The notes under the pieces: generated by a model | The model's input: the letters and a program-made list of their open reading frames with translations, nothing else | Told to the model about the DNA's origin: nothing | The model's database searches: none | Made by a program: the position numbers and the translations under genes | Source: Pseudoduganella aquatica | Lineage (GTDB): Bacteria; Pseudomonadota; Gammaproteobacteria; Burkholderiales; Burkholderiaceae_D | Reading direction: 5' to 3' | Length of the DNA: 64,000 bases | Assembly (NCBI RefSeq): GCF_009857595.1 | Contig: NZ_WWCU01000003.1 | Coordinates: 124,001 to 188,000 of the forward strand | Part shown: positions 39,842-49,288 of the stretch, piece after piece | How positions within the stretch are numbered: position 1 is the stretch's first letter | How the letters are laid out: each line of letters begins with the position of its first letter

Positions 39842-40722
39842 GCCGCGACGATCTGGCGGTAACGCCCGGGTGGCGCGCCCACCGCCGCACGGAAGCGGTG
39901 GCTGAAATGGCTCAGATCCGCGTACCCGCAAGCATCGGCCACCTGCTGCAAAGGCAGGCCGGTTGATTTGAGCATGCTGCGCGCCCGGTCCAGGCGGCGC
40001 TGCGCCACCCAGGCCGACGGCGGTATGCCGAAGGACAGCTTGAACATGCGCGCCAGGTGGAACTCGGACATGCAAGCCACCTGCGCCAGCATGCCCAGCG
40101 TGATCGGCTCGGCCAGATGCGCATCGATAAACTCCGCCAGCCTGCGCCGCACCACAGGCGCCAGCCCGCCGCGCAGGCGCGCGCCCGGGTCTATCATCGA
40201 CTGCGACTTCAGCAGCTCGCTCAAGGTGGCGTGCGTGATCTCGTTCGCACGCAGCAGCGCATCGGCGCCCTCCCACGGCGCGGCCACCAGCTGCTCGCAC
40301 AGCTGCACCAGGCGCGGGTCCTCGAAATAGGTGCGGTCGGCCAGGGTCAGCTCGCGCGGTTCGCGGTCCAGCTCCATCACCGCCCGCTGCGTAAAATGCT
40401 CCGGCATGAAATACACATGCAGCAAGCGCAGCTTATCGCGCACCAGCCAGTGCGACTCATGCCAGTCCGGCAGCGTGCAAAGCCGCTTCGGCGCCCCATA
40501 CTGCCCCGGCGCCACGCCCGCCCCGCCGCGTTCGGTGCGATAGCCCCCTCCCAGATAGCACGAGAACGTATGGTGCCCCGGCTGCAAGTAAGCGGTCACC
40601 GCCTCATCCGTCTCCCGCTGCCAGATCGCCGCCGCCAGGCCATCCCCCAGCCAGGCGAAACGCTCCAGGGTCGCATCGGTATGCGACATGGTCTTGAACA
40701 CCGCGTGAGAAAAAGTAGCCAT
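39838..40722 (-). CDS. AraC family transcriptional regulator
   Basis: A 294-residue protein with an N-terminal cupin-like ligand part (TAYLQPGHHTFSCYLGGGY). The C-terminal double HTH, about residues 190-290, has ITLGMLAQVACMSEFHLARMFKLSFG and LPLQQVADACGYADLSHFSHRFRAAVG. The stop codon lies inside the right arm of the palindromic repeat, so the last codons border mobile DNA. Regulated gene unknown. Confidence 0.9.
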   Translation of the reverse strand: MATFSHAVFKTMSHTDATLERFAWLGDGLAAAIWQRETDEAVTAYLQPGHHTFSCYLGGGYRTERGGAGVAPGQYGAPKRLCTLPDWHESHWLVRDKLRLLHVYFMPEHFTQRAVMELDREPRELTLADRTYFEDPRLVQLCEQLVAAPWEGADALLRANEITHATLSELLKSQSMIDPGARLRGGLAPVVRRRLAEFIDAHLAEPITLGMLAQVACMSEFHLARMFKLSFGIPPSAWVAQRRLDRARSMLKSTGLPLQQVADACGYADLSHFSHRFRAAVGAPPGRYRQIVAA

Positions 40723-40795
40723 CCGAAAAGTCTAGCACGCCCCCGCCATCCGCCCCCGCCCCCTCACAAAAATGCGCAAGATCAGACAATTCCCA

Positions 40796-40870
40796 CAAGC
40801 GACCTGAGCCGCATTCACCCCACTTCGGGGTCTGACCCCAAATTGGGTGGAATGCGGCTCAGGTCGCTTG
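40796..40870. repeat. Long palindromic repeat element
   Basis: A perfect 21-bp inverted repeat: 40796-40816 (beginning CAAGCGACCTGAGCC) against 40850-40870. The centre carries a smaller dyad around GGGGTCTGACCCC (40827-40839). TGCGCAAG occurs directly at 40773-40780 and 40876-40883, flanking the element. It sits between the AraC-type gene and the EamA transporter; probably a dispersed non-coding element that can fold as a terminator. Confidence 0.75.
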
Positions 40871-40947
40871 AATTTTGCGCAAGCGAAGACAAGCGGCGGG
40901 GGCGCGCTGGCGGCATGATGCATACTCGTTTTCAACCGGGCTTTGCC

Positions 40948-41850
40948 ATGAACGCTATTCTGTATCTGCTGACCGTCCTGATCTGGGGCACTACCTGGAT
41001 CGCCATCAAATTCCAGCTCGGCGTGGTGCCGGCGCCGGTGTCCATCGCTTACCGCTTCTGGATCGCGGCGGCGGTGCTGCTGCTGGTGCTGTTTGCCATG
41101 CGCAAGAAGGTGTGGCCGCCGCGCGCGGCCTGGCGCTACCTAGCGGCGCAGGGCGTGGCGCTGTTTTGCTGTAATTTCCTGTGCTTTTATTACGCCAGCC
41201 AGTGGGTGCCCAGCGGCCTGGTGGCCGTGGTGTTTTCCACCGCGCCGATCTGGAACGCGCTCAACGGCCGCCTCTTCCTCGGCCGCGCGCTGCGCCAGCA
41301 GGTGGTGGGCGGCGCGCTGCTGGGATTGTGCGGCATCGCCCTGCTGTTCCTGCCGCAGATGCAGGGCCACTGGCGCGACGGCGGCATGCTGGCCGGCCTG
41401 GGTCTGGCCCTGCTGGGCACGCTCTGCTTTTCCACCGGCAACCTGCTGTCCAGCCGCATGCAGGCGCTCGGCCTGGCGCCGTGGCTGACCAATGTGTGGG
41501 CCATGATGATAGGCGCCGCCATCCTCACCCTGGGCTCGCTGGCCTTGGGCATGCCGTTCACCTGGGAGCCGGGCGCGCGCTACACGGCCTCGCTGCTTTA
41601 CCTCGCCATTCCCGGCTCGGTCATCGCCTTCACCGCCTACCTGATGCTGGTCGGCCGCATCGGACCTGACCGCGCGGCCTATTCCACAGTATTATTCCCC
41701 ATCGTGGCGCTGAGCGCGTCCACCATCTTTGAGGGCTACCACTGGACCGCGCTGGCGTTGTGCGGCCTGGCGCTGGTCCTGGCGGGCAACTTGCTGGCCT
41801 TCATGCCGTCCTGGCCTGCGCTGGGGCGCACGGAGGCCCGCGCTAAATAG
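40948..41850 (+). CDS. EamA/DMT family transporter
   Basis: A 300-residue membrane protein of the drug/metabolite transporter superfamily with ten predicted helices in two EamA repeats (LLTVLIWGTTWIAIKFQLG, and LLGTLCFSTGNLLSSRMQAL starting the second half). Likely an exporter of an amino acid or small metabolite. ATG 40948 is chosen because the first TM follows at once; upstream ATGs at 40915 and 40918 are possible. Confidence 0.9.
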   Translation: MNAILYLLTVLIWGTTWIAIKFQLGVVPAPVSIAYRFWIAAAVLLLVLFAMRKKVWPPRAAWRYLAAQGVALFCCNFLCFYYASQWVPSGLVAVVFSTAPIWNALNGRLFLGRALRQQVVGGALLGLCGIALLFLPQMQGHWRDGGMLAGLGLALLGTLCFSTGNLLSSRMQALGLAPWLTNVWAMMIGAAILTLGSLALGMPFTWEPGARYTASLLYLAIPGSVIAFTAYLMLVGRIGPDRAAYSTVLFPIVALSASTIFEGYHWTALALCGLALVLAGNLLAFMPSWPALGRTEARAK

Positions 41851-41867
41851 GCAGACTAGGAGAACAC

Positions 41868-43637
41868 ATGCATGCGACCGGATTCGCCCTGATTTGTTTG
41901 CTGCTGCCGGCATGGGCGCACGCCGCCCCGGCGGACACGGTCTACCGCAACGGCTACATCTACACAGTGGATGCGCAGGACAGCGTGCAGCAGGCGCTGG
42001 CCGTGCGCGAAGGCCGTATCGTCTACGTCGGCGACAACGCCGGCGCGCAAGCCCACACCGGCGGCCAGACCCGCGTGATCGACCTGCAGGGCCGCATGGT
42101 GATGCCCGGCCTGGTGGACGGCCATATGCACCCGCAGTCCGGCGGCTCGCGCCTGCTCAACTGCAGCCTCGATTACCTGCCGCTGACGGTGCCGCAGTTC
42201 CAGGCCCGCATCCAGGCCTGCCTGGACAAGGAAAAGAACGCGAGCCCCAAGCGCTGGCTGCGGGTGGTGAACTGGTTCCAGCAAGGCATGCTGCCGGACG
42301 GCGTGGACATGAGCAGCGCCGCGCTGGACAGCCTGAAAACCAGCCGCCCCATCGTCGTGCGCTCGTCCTTCGGCCACTCAGCCCTGCTCAACTCGCGCGC
42401 CATGGCGCTGGCCGGCGTCACCCGCCGCACGCCCGATCCCGAGGGCGGCAAGATCGCGCGCGACGCCGCCGGCAAGGCCACCGGCATCCTGGAAGACGCG
42501 GCGCAGGACATGGTGAGCAAGTTCATGCCCGTGCTCACACCCAAGGAAAACCTGGCCGCCTCCACCGCCGCACTGGACGCCATGCGCAAGCAGGGCATCA
42601 CCACCTTCCTCGACGCCTATACCGATCCCGAAACACTGACCGCCTTCTCGCAGTTGCAAAAACAGGGCAAGCTCACCGCGCGCGCCCACTTCGCAGTGCT
42701 GATCGATCCGAAGGACGCCATATCCGGCAAGGCTTTCAAGGAACTGCGCCAGCTGGCCAAACAGTTCGACCAGGGCGCCACCCGCATCGAGCCGTCCATG
42801 CAGGTGCGCCACGCCAAGCTGTTCATGGACGGCGTGATCGCCGCACCCGCGCTCACCGGCGCCATGCTGGCGCCCTACTACACCAACCAGGGAACGCCGC
42901 AGCAGCCGCACTGGGCGCCGGGTCCGAGCAAGGGACCGGACAGCTACTTCACGCCCGCGCTGCTGCGCTCCACGCTGTCCAGACTGGCCAAGGCCCACGT
43001 CGATCCCCACATCCACGTGGACGGCGACGGCGCCGTGCGCGACACGCTCAACGCGCTGCAAGCGCTGCGCGCCACGCCGGAGGGCAAGGACGTCCGCCCC
43101 GCCCTGGCCCACGACGAGATCGTGGACCCGGCCGACTTCCCGCGCTTCAAGCAGCTGGACGCCACGGCGGTGCTGTCCTTCCAGTGGGCCAAGCCCGCGC
43201 CGGACACGGTGGGCGCGCTGAAGGAGTACATGGGCAAGGAGCGCTACGCCATCGTCGAGCCGCAGTCGCTGCTGCTGGACGCGGGCGCACGCATCGCCTA
43301 CGGCAGCGACTGGCCGGTCGATCCATTGGACATGTGGTTCGCGCTGAAAGTGGGCGTGACGCGCACCGCCGCAAAGGACGCAGGCCCCGAATACGCCGGC
43401 CGCCTGGGCGACGCGCCCGGCATGCCGCGCGCAGCGGTACTGCGCGCCATCACCATGAACGCGGCGTACACCCTGAGGCAGGAAAAGGAAGTGGGATCGC
43501 TGGAGGTGGGCAAGCTGGCCGACCTCATCGTCCTGGACCGGAACTTCATGGAAGTCCCGGCCGAGGACATCGCCAACACCAGGGTATTGCAAACCGTGGT
43601 GGGCGGGAAGATAGTGTACGGGCTTACTTCTTGGTGA
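41868..43637 (+). CDS. Exported amidohydrolase (amidohydrolase 3 / YtcJ-like)
   Basis: A 589-residue protein with a signal peptide (1-19, ending AHA). Metal-site motifs are [15 protein letters not shown], the [12 protein letters not shown] histidines near residue 380 and [14 protein letters not shown]. The amidohydrolase barrel is flanked by the typical small beta domain ([14 protein letters not shown] and the C-terminal [11 protein letters not shown]). It hydrolyses an amide- or carbamate-type bond in the periplasm; substrate unknown. Its 3' end overlaps trmB by 14 bp, tail to tail. Confidence 0.9.
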   Translation: MHATGFALICLLLPAWAHAAPADTVYRNGYIYTVDAQDSVQQALAVREGRIVYVGDNAGAQAHTGGQTRVIDLQGRMVMPGLVDGHMHPQSGGSRLLNCSLDYLPLTVPQFQARIQACLDKEKNASPKRWLRVVNWFQQGMLPDGVDMSSAALDSLKTSRPIVVRSSFGHSALLNSRAMALAGVTRRTPDPEGGKIARDAAGKATGILEDAAQDMVSKFMPVLTPKENLAASTAALDAMRKQGITTFLDAYTDPETLTAFSQLQKQGKLTARAHFAVLIDPKDAISGKAFKELRQLAKQFDQGATRIEPSMQVRHAKLFMDGVIAAPALTGAMLAPYYTNQGTPQQPHWAPGPSKGPDSYFTPALLRSTLSRLAKAHVDPHIHVDGDGAVRDTLNALQALRATPEGKDVRPALAHDEIVDPADFPRFKQLDATAVLSFQWAKPAPDTVGALKEYMGKERYAIVEPQSLLLDAGARIAYGSDWPVDPLDMWFALKVGVTRTAAKDAGPEYAGRLGDAPGMPRAAVLRAITMNAAYTLRQEKEVGSLEVGKLADLIVLDRNFMEVPAEDIANTRVLQTVVGGKIVYGLTSW

Positions 43638-44352
43638 AGACCAGGTCCCATACGCCGTGGCCCAGCTTCAGGCCGCGGTTTTCAAACTTGGTCAGCGGGC
43701 GGTAGGCCGGCTGCGGCGCGTAGCCTTCGGCCGTGTTCTGCAGGCCGGGCTCGGCGCTCAGCACTTCCAGCATCTGCACCGCATAGTCTTCCCAGTCGGT
43801 GGCCAGGTGGAGATAACCGCCCACTTCCAGCTTTTGCACCAGGTGCTGCACAAACGGCGACTGGATCAGGCGGCGCTTGTTGTGGCGCGCCTTGTGCCAT
43901 GGGTCCGGGAAGTAGATATGCACGCCATGCAGCGAGCCGTCCGGGATCATGTGGTTCAGCACTTCCACCGCATCGTGCTGGATCGCCTTCAGGTTGCTCA
44001 GCTGCTGCTCGCCGATCAGCTTGAGCAAGCTGCCCACGCCCGGCGTATGGACTTCCACGCCGATGAAATCCTTCTCCGGCATCACGCCGGCGATGTGCGC
44101 CGTGGTGCCACCCATGCCGAAGCCGATCTCCAGCACCACCGGCGCCTTGCGGCCGAAGACCTGCGCATAGTCCAGCGGCGCCTTGCTGTACTCGATCAGG
44201 AATTTCGGACCCAGCTCCTCCAGCGCGCGCGCTTGCGCGGTGGACAGGCGGCCGGCGCGCGTAACGAAGCTGCGGATGCGGTGTTCGGTCGGGTCATACA
44301 GCATGGCGCGTGCCGGGCTGCCCGGATTGTCGTTTGGAGTATCGGAAGACAT
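43624..44352 (-). CDS. trmB: tRNA (guanine-N7-)-methyltransferase
   Basis: A 242-residue SAM-dependent enzyme. The SAM loop is [17 protein letters not shown], followed by [12 protein letters not shown], the catalytic [17 protein letters not shown] segment and ATDWEDYA. It methylates G46 of tRNAs. Length and the [14 protein letters not shown]-terminus fit the family well. Confidence 0.96.
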   Translation of the reverse strand: MSSDTPNDNPGSPARAMLYDPTEHRIRSFVTRAGRLSTAQARALEELGPKFLIEYSKAPLDYAQVFGRKAPVVLEIGFGMGGTTAHIAGVMPEKDFIGVEVHTPGVGSLLKLIGEQQLSNLKAIQHDAVEVLNHMIPDGSLHGVHIYFPDPWHKARHNKRRLIQSPFVQHLVQKLEVGGYLHLATDWEDYAVQMLEVLSAEPGLQNTAEGYAPQPAYRPLTKFENRGLKLGHGVWDLVFTKK

Positions 44353-44477
44353 GTAAATGTAAGTAAAGAGGCCAAGCTGCTGGCAAATTCTAAGGACGAT
44401 CCGCCATTATACGTGAGCTCCACCCGCGCGCCCCAGCCTGCGATAATACGGCTTTGACCGACTAGCCCCCTCCGACG

Positions 44478-44984
44478 ATGACCGACGCAATCCTTCTTGC
44501 CATCATGGCACTGTCCCTGGCCGCCATGTATCTGCTGCTGAAAAAAGGCTTCCGTCCCGCCGCGCCGCCCGCAGCCAGGGCGCCCGGCCCGGCCTACGTC
44601 CCCGCGCAGCCGGGCGCGCCGGTCAAGCACTGGTCCGACGGCGGCCGCATGCTGACCGAAGTGCTGGCCGAATCGCGCTACCAGGCCACGGTGCGCGAGC
44701 TGGCCGGCGAGCATGGCGACCAGGGCGCCGACACCCGCTTGCAGGCCGTGCTGGCGGTGGATCCGCTCAACCCCTACGACGACAAGCCGGTGGCGGTGTT
44801 CGTGGCGGGCCGCATGACGGGCTATCTGTCGCCCAAGGACGCGCAAGCCTTCCGCGAAATCCAGCGCCGCGAGGAAATCGATGGCCAGCCGATCTCATGC
44901 GATGCAGCAATACGCGGCGGCTCAGTTTGGCAGGGCAAGCATTTGGCGTATGCTGTGTGGCTGGACATGGACCTGTCCCGTTGA
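44478..44984 (+). CDS. Membrane-anchored protein with HIRAN-like domain
   Basis: A 168-residue protein: N-terminal TM helix (residues 4-21), a Pro/Ala-rich linker, then a domain containing LQAVLAVDPLNPYDDKPVAVFVAGRMTGYLSPKDAQAF, which matches the HIRAN pattern (EP.NPYD..AI.V...G..GYL). HIRAN domains usually bind DNA ends within helicases or nucleases; a membrane-tethered stand-alone copy is unusual. Adjacent genes give no clear function. Confidence 0.65.
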   Translation: MTDAILLAIMALSLAAMYLLLKKGFRPAAPPAARAPGPAYVPAQPGAPVKHWSDGGRMLTEVLAESRYQATVRELAGEHGDQGADTRLQAVLAVDPLNPYDDKPVAVFVAGRMTGYLSPKDAQAFREIQRREEIDGQPISCDAAIRGGSVWQGKHLAYAVWLDMDLSR

Positions 44985-45010
44985 ACGAATTCTTATCAGA
45001 GTGACACGCA

Positions 45011-46492
45011 ATGACTACCGTTACCATTAATTTCAGCCAGGCTACGCTCAGCACGCTGGAAACCTATCGCGCCACCCATGTGCCGCTGACGCTGGCGGGC
45101 GAGTTCGACAAGCTCATCAAGGCCGGCTACAACTTCAGCTCCACCCACGCCGTCTACACCGGCGGCTCGCTGGCGGGGCCGGACGGCTACCTCGACTATC
45201 CGGACGGCAGCTTCCAGACCTTCTCCGGCCTGGTCAACACCACGCCCGGCGCGGCCAGCGGCACCTTCTCGGCCGGCTCGCTGGAAGACCACATCTCGGG
45301 CAACTACCGCCTGGTGTACGACGGCCAGCTCAATTTCGGCTACAGCACCTCCGCCAGCAACGGCCTGCTGCTCAGCAACAAGGGCGGCACCATCAACACG
45401 CTCACGCTGCAGCAGCTCATCACCGCCGGCACCGCCGGCTACGACAACACCATCGGCAACACCGTGCTGAAAGCGCACGGCAGCGTGACCAGCAGCGACG
45501 GCAACCTGTTCTCCGGCGTGGTGGACACCCTCACGCGCACCACCGAACTGTTTGAAGAAGGCGGCCGCATCACGGGCGACTTCACCGTGTCCGGCAACTC
45601 CACCGCCATCGGCCAGGGCAGCGCCAGCACCGCATTCGGCGGCACGCTCAGCTCCTACGCCCAGTACTACACCGACGGCAGCTCGGCCCTGATCAGCGCG
45701 GCGGCCATCGCCGTCACCGGCAGCACGGTCGCCAACGAACAGCAGTTGCTGGCCAACGCCGCCAACTTCGGTGGCGACGACTCCATCGCCGTGACCCTGC
45801 CCGCCATCGTCAACACCAACTGGCTGATCGCATCCGGCGCCGGCGACGACCGCATCAGCATCACCGGCGGCGGCGCGCGCCTGTCGGTCGACGCGGGCAG
45901 CGGCAAAGACATCATCGTCATGAACGACTACGGCCACGCCATCGACGGCGGCGCCGGCATCGACACGGCCGTCTTCGCCGGCAACCGCGCCGCCTACGCC
46001 GTCACCGGCGCGGGTGGCGGATTCAGCGTGCGCGCAGCGGCCGGCGGCAGCGCCAACACCCTGTCCAACGTCGAGCGCATCCAGTTCGCCGACGGCGGCC
46101 TGGCGCTGGACGTCAACGGCAACGCGGGCCAGCTCTACCGCCTGTACCAGAGCGCCTTCAACCGCGCCCCGGACGCCGCCGGCGCCGGCTTCTGGCTCAC
46201 CGCCCTGGACAACGGCACCACGCTGAAACAGATCATCGGCGGCTTTTCCACCGCCCAGGAGTTCATCAATCTGTACGGCGTCAACACCAATTTCGACACG
46301 CTGGTGACCGCGCTCTACGTCAACGCCCTGGACCGCCAGCCGGAAGCGGCAGGCAAGGCGTATTGGATCAATGCGCTGGAACACGGACTGAGCGTGGTGG
46401 ATATGGTGCTGGAGTTTTCCGAGAGCCCGGAGAGCCATACGCTGAACGCAGGCCTGATCGCCAACGGTTTTGCGTACACACCGTATGGCTAG
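45011..46492 (+). CDS. DUF4214 / calcium-repeat secreted protein
   Basis: A 493-residue protein without a Sec signal. RTX-like glycine/aspartate sequence GAGDDRISITGGG, DAGSGKDIIVM and DGGAGIDTAVFAG lies in the centre. The C-terminal 120 residues contain two DUF4214 units, YRLYQSAFNRAPDAAGAGFWL and ALYVNALDRQPEAAGKAYWI. Such proteins are usually exported by type I secretion and bind calcium outside the cell. GTGACACGC rather than a strong ribosome site precedes ATG 45011. Confidence 0.85.
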   Translation: MTTVTINFSQATLSTLETYRATHVPLTLAGEFDKLIKAGYNFSSTHAVYTGGSLAGPDGYLDYPDGSFQTFSGLVNTTPGAASGTFSAGSLEDHISGNYRLVYDGQLNFGYSTSASNGLLLSNKGGTINTLTLQQLITAGTAGYDNTIGNTVLKAHGSVTSSDGNLFSGVVDTLTRTTELFEEGGRITGDFTVSGNSTAIGQGSASTAFGGTLSSYAQYYTDGSSALISAAAIAVTGSTVANEQQLLANAANFGGDDSIAVTLPAIVNTNWLIASGAGDDRISITGGGARLSVDAGSGKDIIVMNDYGHAIDGGAGIDTAVFAGNRAAYAVTGAGGGFSVRAAAGGSANTLSNVERIQFADGGLALDVNGNAGQLYRLYQSAFNRAPDAAGAGFWLTALDNGTTLKQIIGGFSTAQEFINLYGVNTNFDTLVTALYVNALDRQPEAAGKAYWINALEHGLSVVDMVLEFSESPESHTLNAGLIANGFAYTPYG

Positions 46493-46499
46493 GACAGTG

Positions 46500-46533
46500 T
46501 GGAGCGCGTGAAGATCTCTTACGTAGCGCTCCA
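46500..46533. terminator. Hairpin between convergent DUF4214 and PIN genes
   Basis: TGGAGCGC (46500-46507) and GCGCTCCA (46526-46533) form an 8-bp stem with an 18-nt loop. No T-tract follows on either strand; it overlaps the PIN stop codon. Terminator function is plausible but weak. Confidence 0.4.
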
Positions 46534-47010
46534 TGCTTGCAAGCGCATTGCACACTCGGCTTTAGGCAGCCTTGCATTTGCTGCCAACATGGCCGTGAGG
46601 CTCACATGCGCCTGATGGGGTGATATCAGATCAAACTCAACCAACTGATCAAGCAACCACAACGCACCGTGCACCTGCAAGCCATCTTTTTCCGCCTGCT
46701 TCCGCAGTTGGCCATCGCCCGTCAGCAACGGAAAACCGGTCTGCTTTGCCAAGTGGTAGCAAGAGACATCGGCTAAAGAGCTATTGTTGTGCAAAGCCTT
46801 TAATGCTGTCAGCCCCACAATGGAGACCTCGTCCAATTCAACAACCTGCAGGCCGCGAGCGACCAGATCGCCATGGTCAAAGTCGTTTAGTTCATTCAGC
46901 ACGAAGTCCGTGCAGCACAATGAAAACGGAAGCGTGAACAACGCTTCCAGCAGCCCAGCGTGGCGAAAATCAATCCAGATATTCGTATCGCTGATGTAGA
47001 CGGCGTTCAT
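46519..47010 (-). CDS. PIN-domain ribonuclease, toxin-like
   Basis: A 163-residue PIN-fold protein. The acidic active site is D8 (YISDTNIWIDF), E40 (FVLNELN), D81 (LADVSCYHLA) and D99 (LLTGDGQLR). PIN toxins cut RNA and are held in check by a partner. The start overlaps the stop of the XRE-ImmA gene (ATGA), the order regulator then effector. The last 30 residues are an extra helical tail. G+C is clearly below the genome background. Confidence 0.88.
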   Translation of the reverse strand: MNAVYISDTNIWIDFRHAGLLEALFTLPFSLCCTDFVLNELNDFDHGDLVARGLQVVELDEVSIVGLTALKALHNNSSLADVSCYHLAKQTGFPLLTGDGQLRKQAEKDGLQVHGALWLLDQLVEFDLISPHQAHVSLTAMLAANARLPKAECAMRLQAWSAT

Positions 47011-48074
47011 CCGAGCACTTGCGCTCCGTAGCCTTTGGCATCAAGCGCACTGATAGGTAGCTGAAGGAATTCAGCTGCTCTTGATAGCGTGAAGAATTCT
47101 TCTGCCAGGCCTCGGTACACCAGCGATTCAAACCGTCTTGGGCGTTCGGCTTCCAGCGCTTCCGGTTCGTTCTTCCGCCAGCCGTTTGCGTTGATCGTAA
47201 TCACCAAGGCTCTATATCCTGCCTCGCTCAACAAGCCGAGGTCTTTCATGCGATAGATCGCGACTTGCATCGAAACGCCGTACAGCGCTTTCGCATTCAG
47301 CAATTCCTGCGGATGTACTCTCGAGCGCTGAACATCGCCGAACTCAGCACGAACCTGAGCGGCGGGGAACAAAAAGGCCCCCGCAAAGCGATGGCAGCAA
47401 CGCTCCTTGGTTTTTTCAGGCATGGATGACGGTAGATCCATCACCCAGTGGCCCAACTCATGCGCCGCAGTAAAACGCATTCTTTCGCCTGGACGCGACG
47501 CATTCAAGGAGATGAGCACATGCTGCTCATCATCGGTAGCAGCGCACGCCCCATCAAAATCGTCCGCGCCGTCCAGGAGCACAATTTTGAATCCATTGTT
47601 CTCTAGCAAATCGACAAGGTTGGCTATTGCATCCCCTCCGACTCGCCACTCTTGCCTCAGCTGCTCCGCAGCCTGCTCTGCCTCCTCCACCGAAGTGACG
47701 AGGATGGATTGAGCAGACGTGACCCCAATCTTGAGCGAACCGCCGAAACAGTCCTCCAGCGAAATGTACCGTTCCAAATGATCGCGCATCTGCTCGCGGA
47801 CTTGCTCCTGACGGTATTTAGGCATTTTCGCCAATTTTCTGAACTCCAGCGGAGCAAGAGCGAATGACTCCTGCCGGAAGAAGTATTCCGGCTTCACCTC
47901 CAATGCCTTGGCCAGTTTCAGAAGCCTTGCCGAGTTCGGCGCACTTTGCCCGCTTTCAAACTTGCTCAGCGCCTGTTTGCTGATGTCGCCCATCCGCCCA
48001 GCAACAGCTTCCAAGCTGAGCCCTCGCGACACACGCGCCCGACGAATTCGTTCGTTGATTTTTGCTTGGCTCAT
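47007..48074 (-). CDS. XRE-family regulator with ImmA/IrrE (COG2856) metallopeptidase domain
   Basis: A 355-residue protein. N-terminal Cro/CI HTH, residues about 5-65 (RIRRARVSRGLSLEAVAGRMGDISKQALSKFESG). The zinc peptidase motif H205-E-L-G-H209 (FTAAHELGHWVMDL) is followed by HRFAGAFLFP. ImmA-type peptidases cleave repressors or activate stress responses. Fused to an XRE head and coupled to a PIN protein, it is likely the antitoxin or regulator of a toxin-antitoxin or abortive-infection module. The ATG at 48074 abuts its own operator. Confidence 0.88.
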   Translation of the reverse strand: MSQAKINERIRRARVSRGLSLEAVAGRMGDISKQALSKFESGQSAPNSARLLKLAKALEVKPEYFFRQESFALAPLEFRKLAKMPKYRQEQVREQMRDHLERYISLEDCFGGSLKIGVTSAQSILVTSVEEAEQAAEQLRQEWRVGGDAIANLVDLLENNGFKIVLLDGADDFDGACAATDDEQHVLISLNASRPGERMRFTAAHELGHWVMDLPSSMPEKTKERCCHRFAGAFLFPAAQVRAEFGDVQRSRVHPQELLNAKALYGVSMQVAIYRMKDLGLLSEAGYRALVITINANGWRKNEPEALEAERPRRFESLVYRGLAEEFFTLSRAAEFLQLPISALDAKGYGAQVLG

Positions 48075-48112
48075 GGTTGACAAATTACATAAACTATAAC
48101 TATTTGTCAACC
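48075..48112 (-). promoter_or_regulatory. Self-contained promoter/operator of the XRE-ImmA/PIN operon
   Basis: An 11-bp perfect inverted repeat, GGTTGACAAAT (48075-48085) and ATTTGTCAACC (48102-48112), spacer 16. On the minus strand its outer arm contains TTGACA (48110-48105); 17 bp later TAATTT (48087-48082) would be the -10, placing the start of transcription at or next to the A of ATG 48074. No Shine-Dalgarno is present, so the mRNA would be leaderless and the XRE domain would block its own promoter. Confidence 0.7.
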
Positions 48113-48686
48113 AACCTGATACGCGGGTTCGGGACGAACCATGACAAACTCCACGCTGCGGCAATACCTTGAGGATTGCAAAGCAATCTGCGCCAACCGG
48201 CGAAGGATTTTTTGAATGAGCGAAATGGGAAGGGATGGAGTAAGAAGTGGTTGCAAGGTGGAGAAGCTACTGGAAAGCGCATTTTTAGCCCATGGAGCTG
48301 GTGAAGAGGATCGAACCCTCGTTGTAAGCTTGGGAAGCAGTACAACTAAGGCAGAAAATATACGCGTCACAAGGCAGTTCCAACTCCCCAATCGTTGAGT
48401 TTTTACGTCGAACCCATGCGCTGGGAGCGACCAAATTTATACGATTTAAGAGGGGGTGTTTGGGACCAACATTGCATCCCCTCAATAATGTTAATTTAAT
48501 ATTTCAGCATGAGACGGCATGCTCAATTATCGTCTTGTTACCTGGAGTTCCGCCTTGTACACCGCAAGAATTACTGTGACAATACATTGACGATCAAAGC
48601 GTTGTGCTTTCCCCGGTTTAGCTTTAACACAAAACAACCACTTGTCCGATCCTGCTTCATTGCAAGCGTCCTACAAAGGAGTACGA
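48113..48686. other. Low-GC non-coding stretch at the left end of the tRNA-Gly island
   Basis: No convincing gene. It contains the displaced tRNA-Gly 3' half at 48292-48338 and, after it, AT-rich sequence leading to the ribosome site AAAGGAG of the next gene. The junction between chromosomal sequence and the inserted element is placed at the end of the tRNA fragment. Confidence 0.6.
48292..48338 (-). repeat. Displaced 3' half of tRNA-Gly (attachment-site remnant, left)
   Basis: 47 bp matching 49861-49907 with three mismatches: anticodon stem-loop, T-arm, acceptor 3' strand and CCA of tRNA-Gly, with no 5' half attached. This is the fragment expected when an element integrates in a tRNA anticodon region and supplies a new 3' half. 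Confidence 0.8.
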
Positions 48687-49229
48687 ATGAACAAAGATTC
48701 CCAGCAACGCATAGACAATCGCCAAGACGCAGATATCACGGCTAGTTGGATGGCACACGCCGACATGGAAAGTGCGCTGGACAAGTGCGACCGCATCCTT
48801 AAAACTCTGCCTCCGGTTGCGGCCCCTCACTTTGAAGCTGCAATTACCCTACTAGCAATTAACCTCAACGATGCTCTTCAGAAAGCCAGTACTGACGGCA
48901 AACGGATAACGTTCTCTGACAATATTGATGCAGAAGCAAAAGTAGCGGATGTAACGGAATTAATATCGAAATTTAGAAATGCTGCGTGCCACATATTCAG
49001 CCCTTTGACGAAAGTTGACGGTGGAAAGTTCCGCTTCATCGTCATAGGTGGGAAAGCGATTGGGGCAATAAGCATTTCTTCTTGGGATTTTGGCTCGGAT
49101 TTTGAAGATGATGTTGCAATTTATTTTGGTCGCTTCCGCGTATACCTCGTTCGTCACATTCAACGTGCTGTAGATGAACTCAATTCGGCATACCCAAGGC
49201 ACAGATGGTCAGATGCCACAGCTCCATAG
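48687..49229 (+). CDS. Hypothetical protein in tRNA island
   Basis: A 180-residue soluble protein, not recognised. The N-terminal half is helical (ADMESALDKCDRILKTL, AITLLAINLNDALQKA); the middle has FRNAACHIFSPL, followed by a beta-rich part FRFIVIGGKAIGAISIS and an amphipathic C-terminal helix. AAAGGAG precedes ATG 48687. The FRNAACHI...VYLVRHIQRA pattern resembles small HEPN-like proteins, but that is only a visual impression. G+C is far below background, consistent with transfer. Confidence 0.7.
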   Translation: MNKDSQQRIDNRQDADITASWMAHADMESALDKCDRILKTLPPVAAPHFEAAITLLAINLNDALQKASTDGKRITFSDNIDAEAKVADVTELISKFRNAACHIFSPLTKVDGGKFRFIVIGGKAIGAISISSWDFGSDFEDDVAIYFGRFRVYLVRHIQRAVDELNSAYPRHRWSDATAP

Positions 49230-49288
49230 GCGCATGGCAGAGGATACACCGGCCTGCCGAACACGTACGAGGGCATCAGGGGCATTCA

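Noticed and set aside
44996..46555. A 519-residue Val/Ala/Gly-rich minus-strand open frame
   Set aside because: Mirror of the DUF4214 gene, which has recognisable repeats and domain order.
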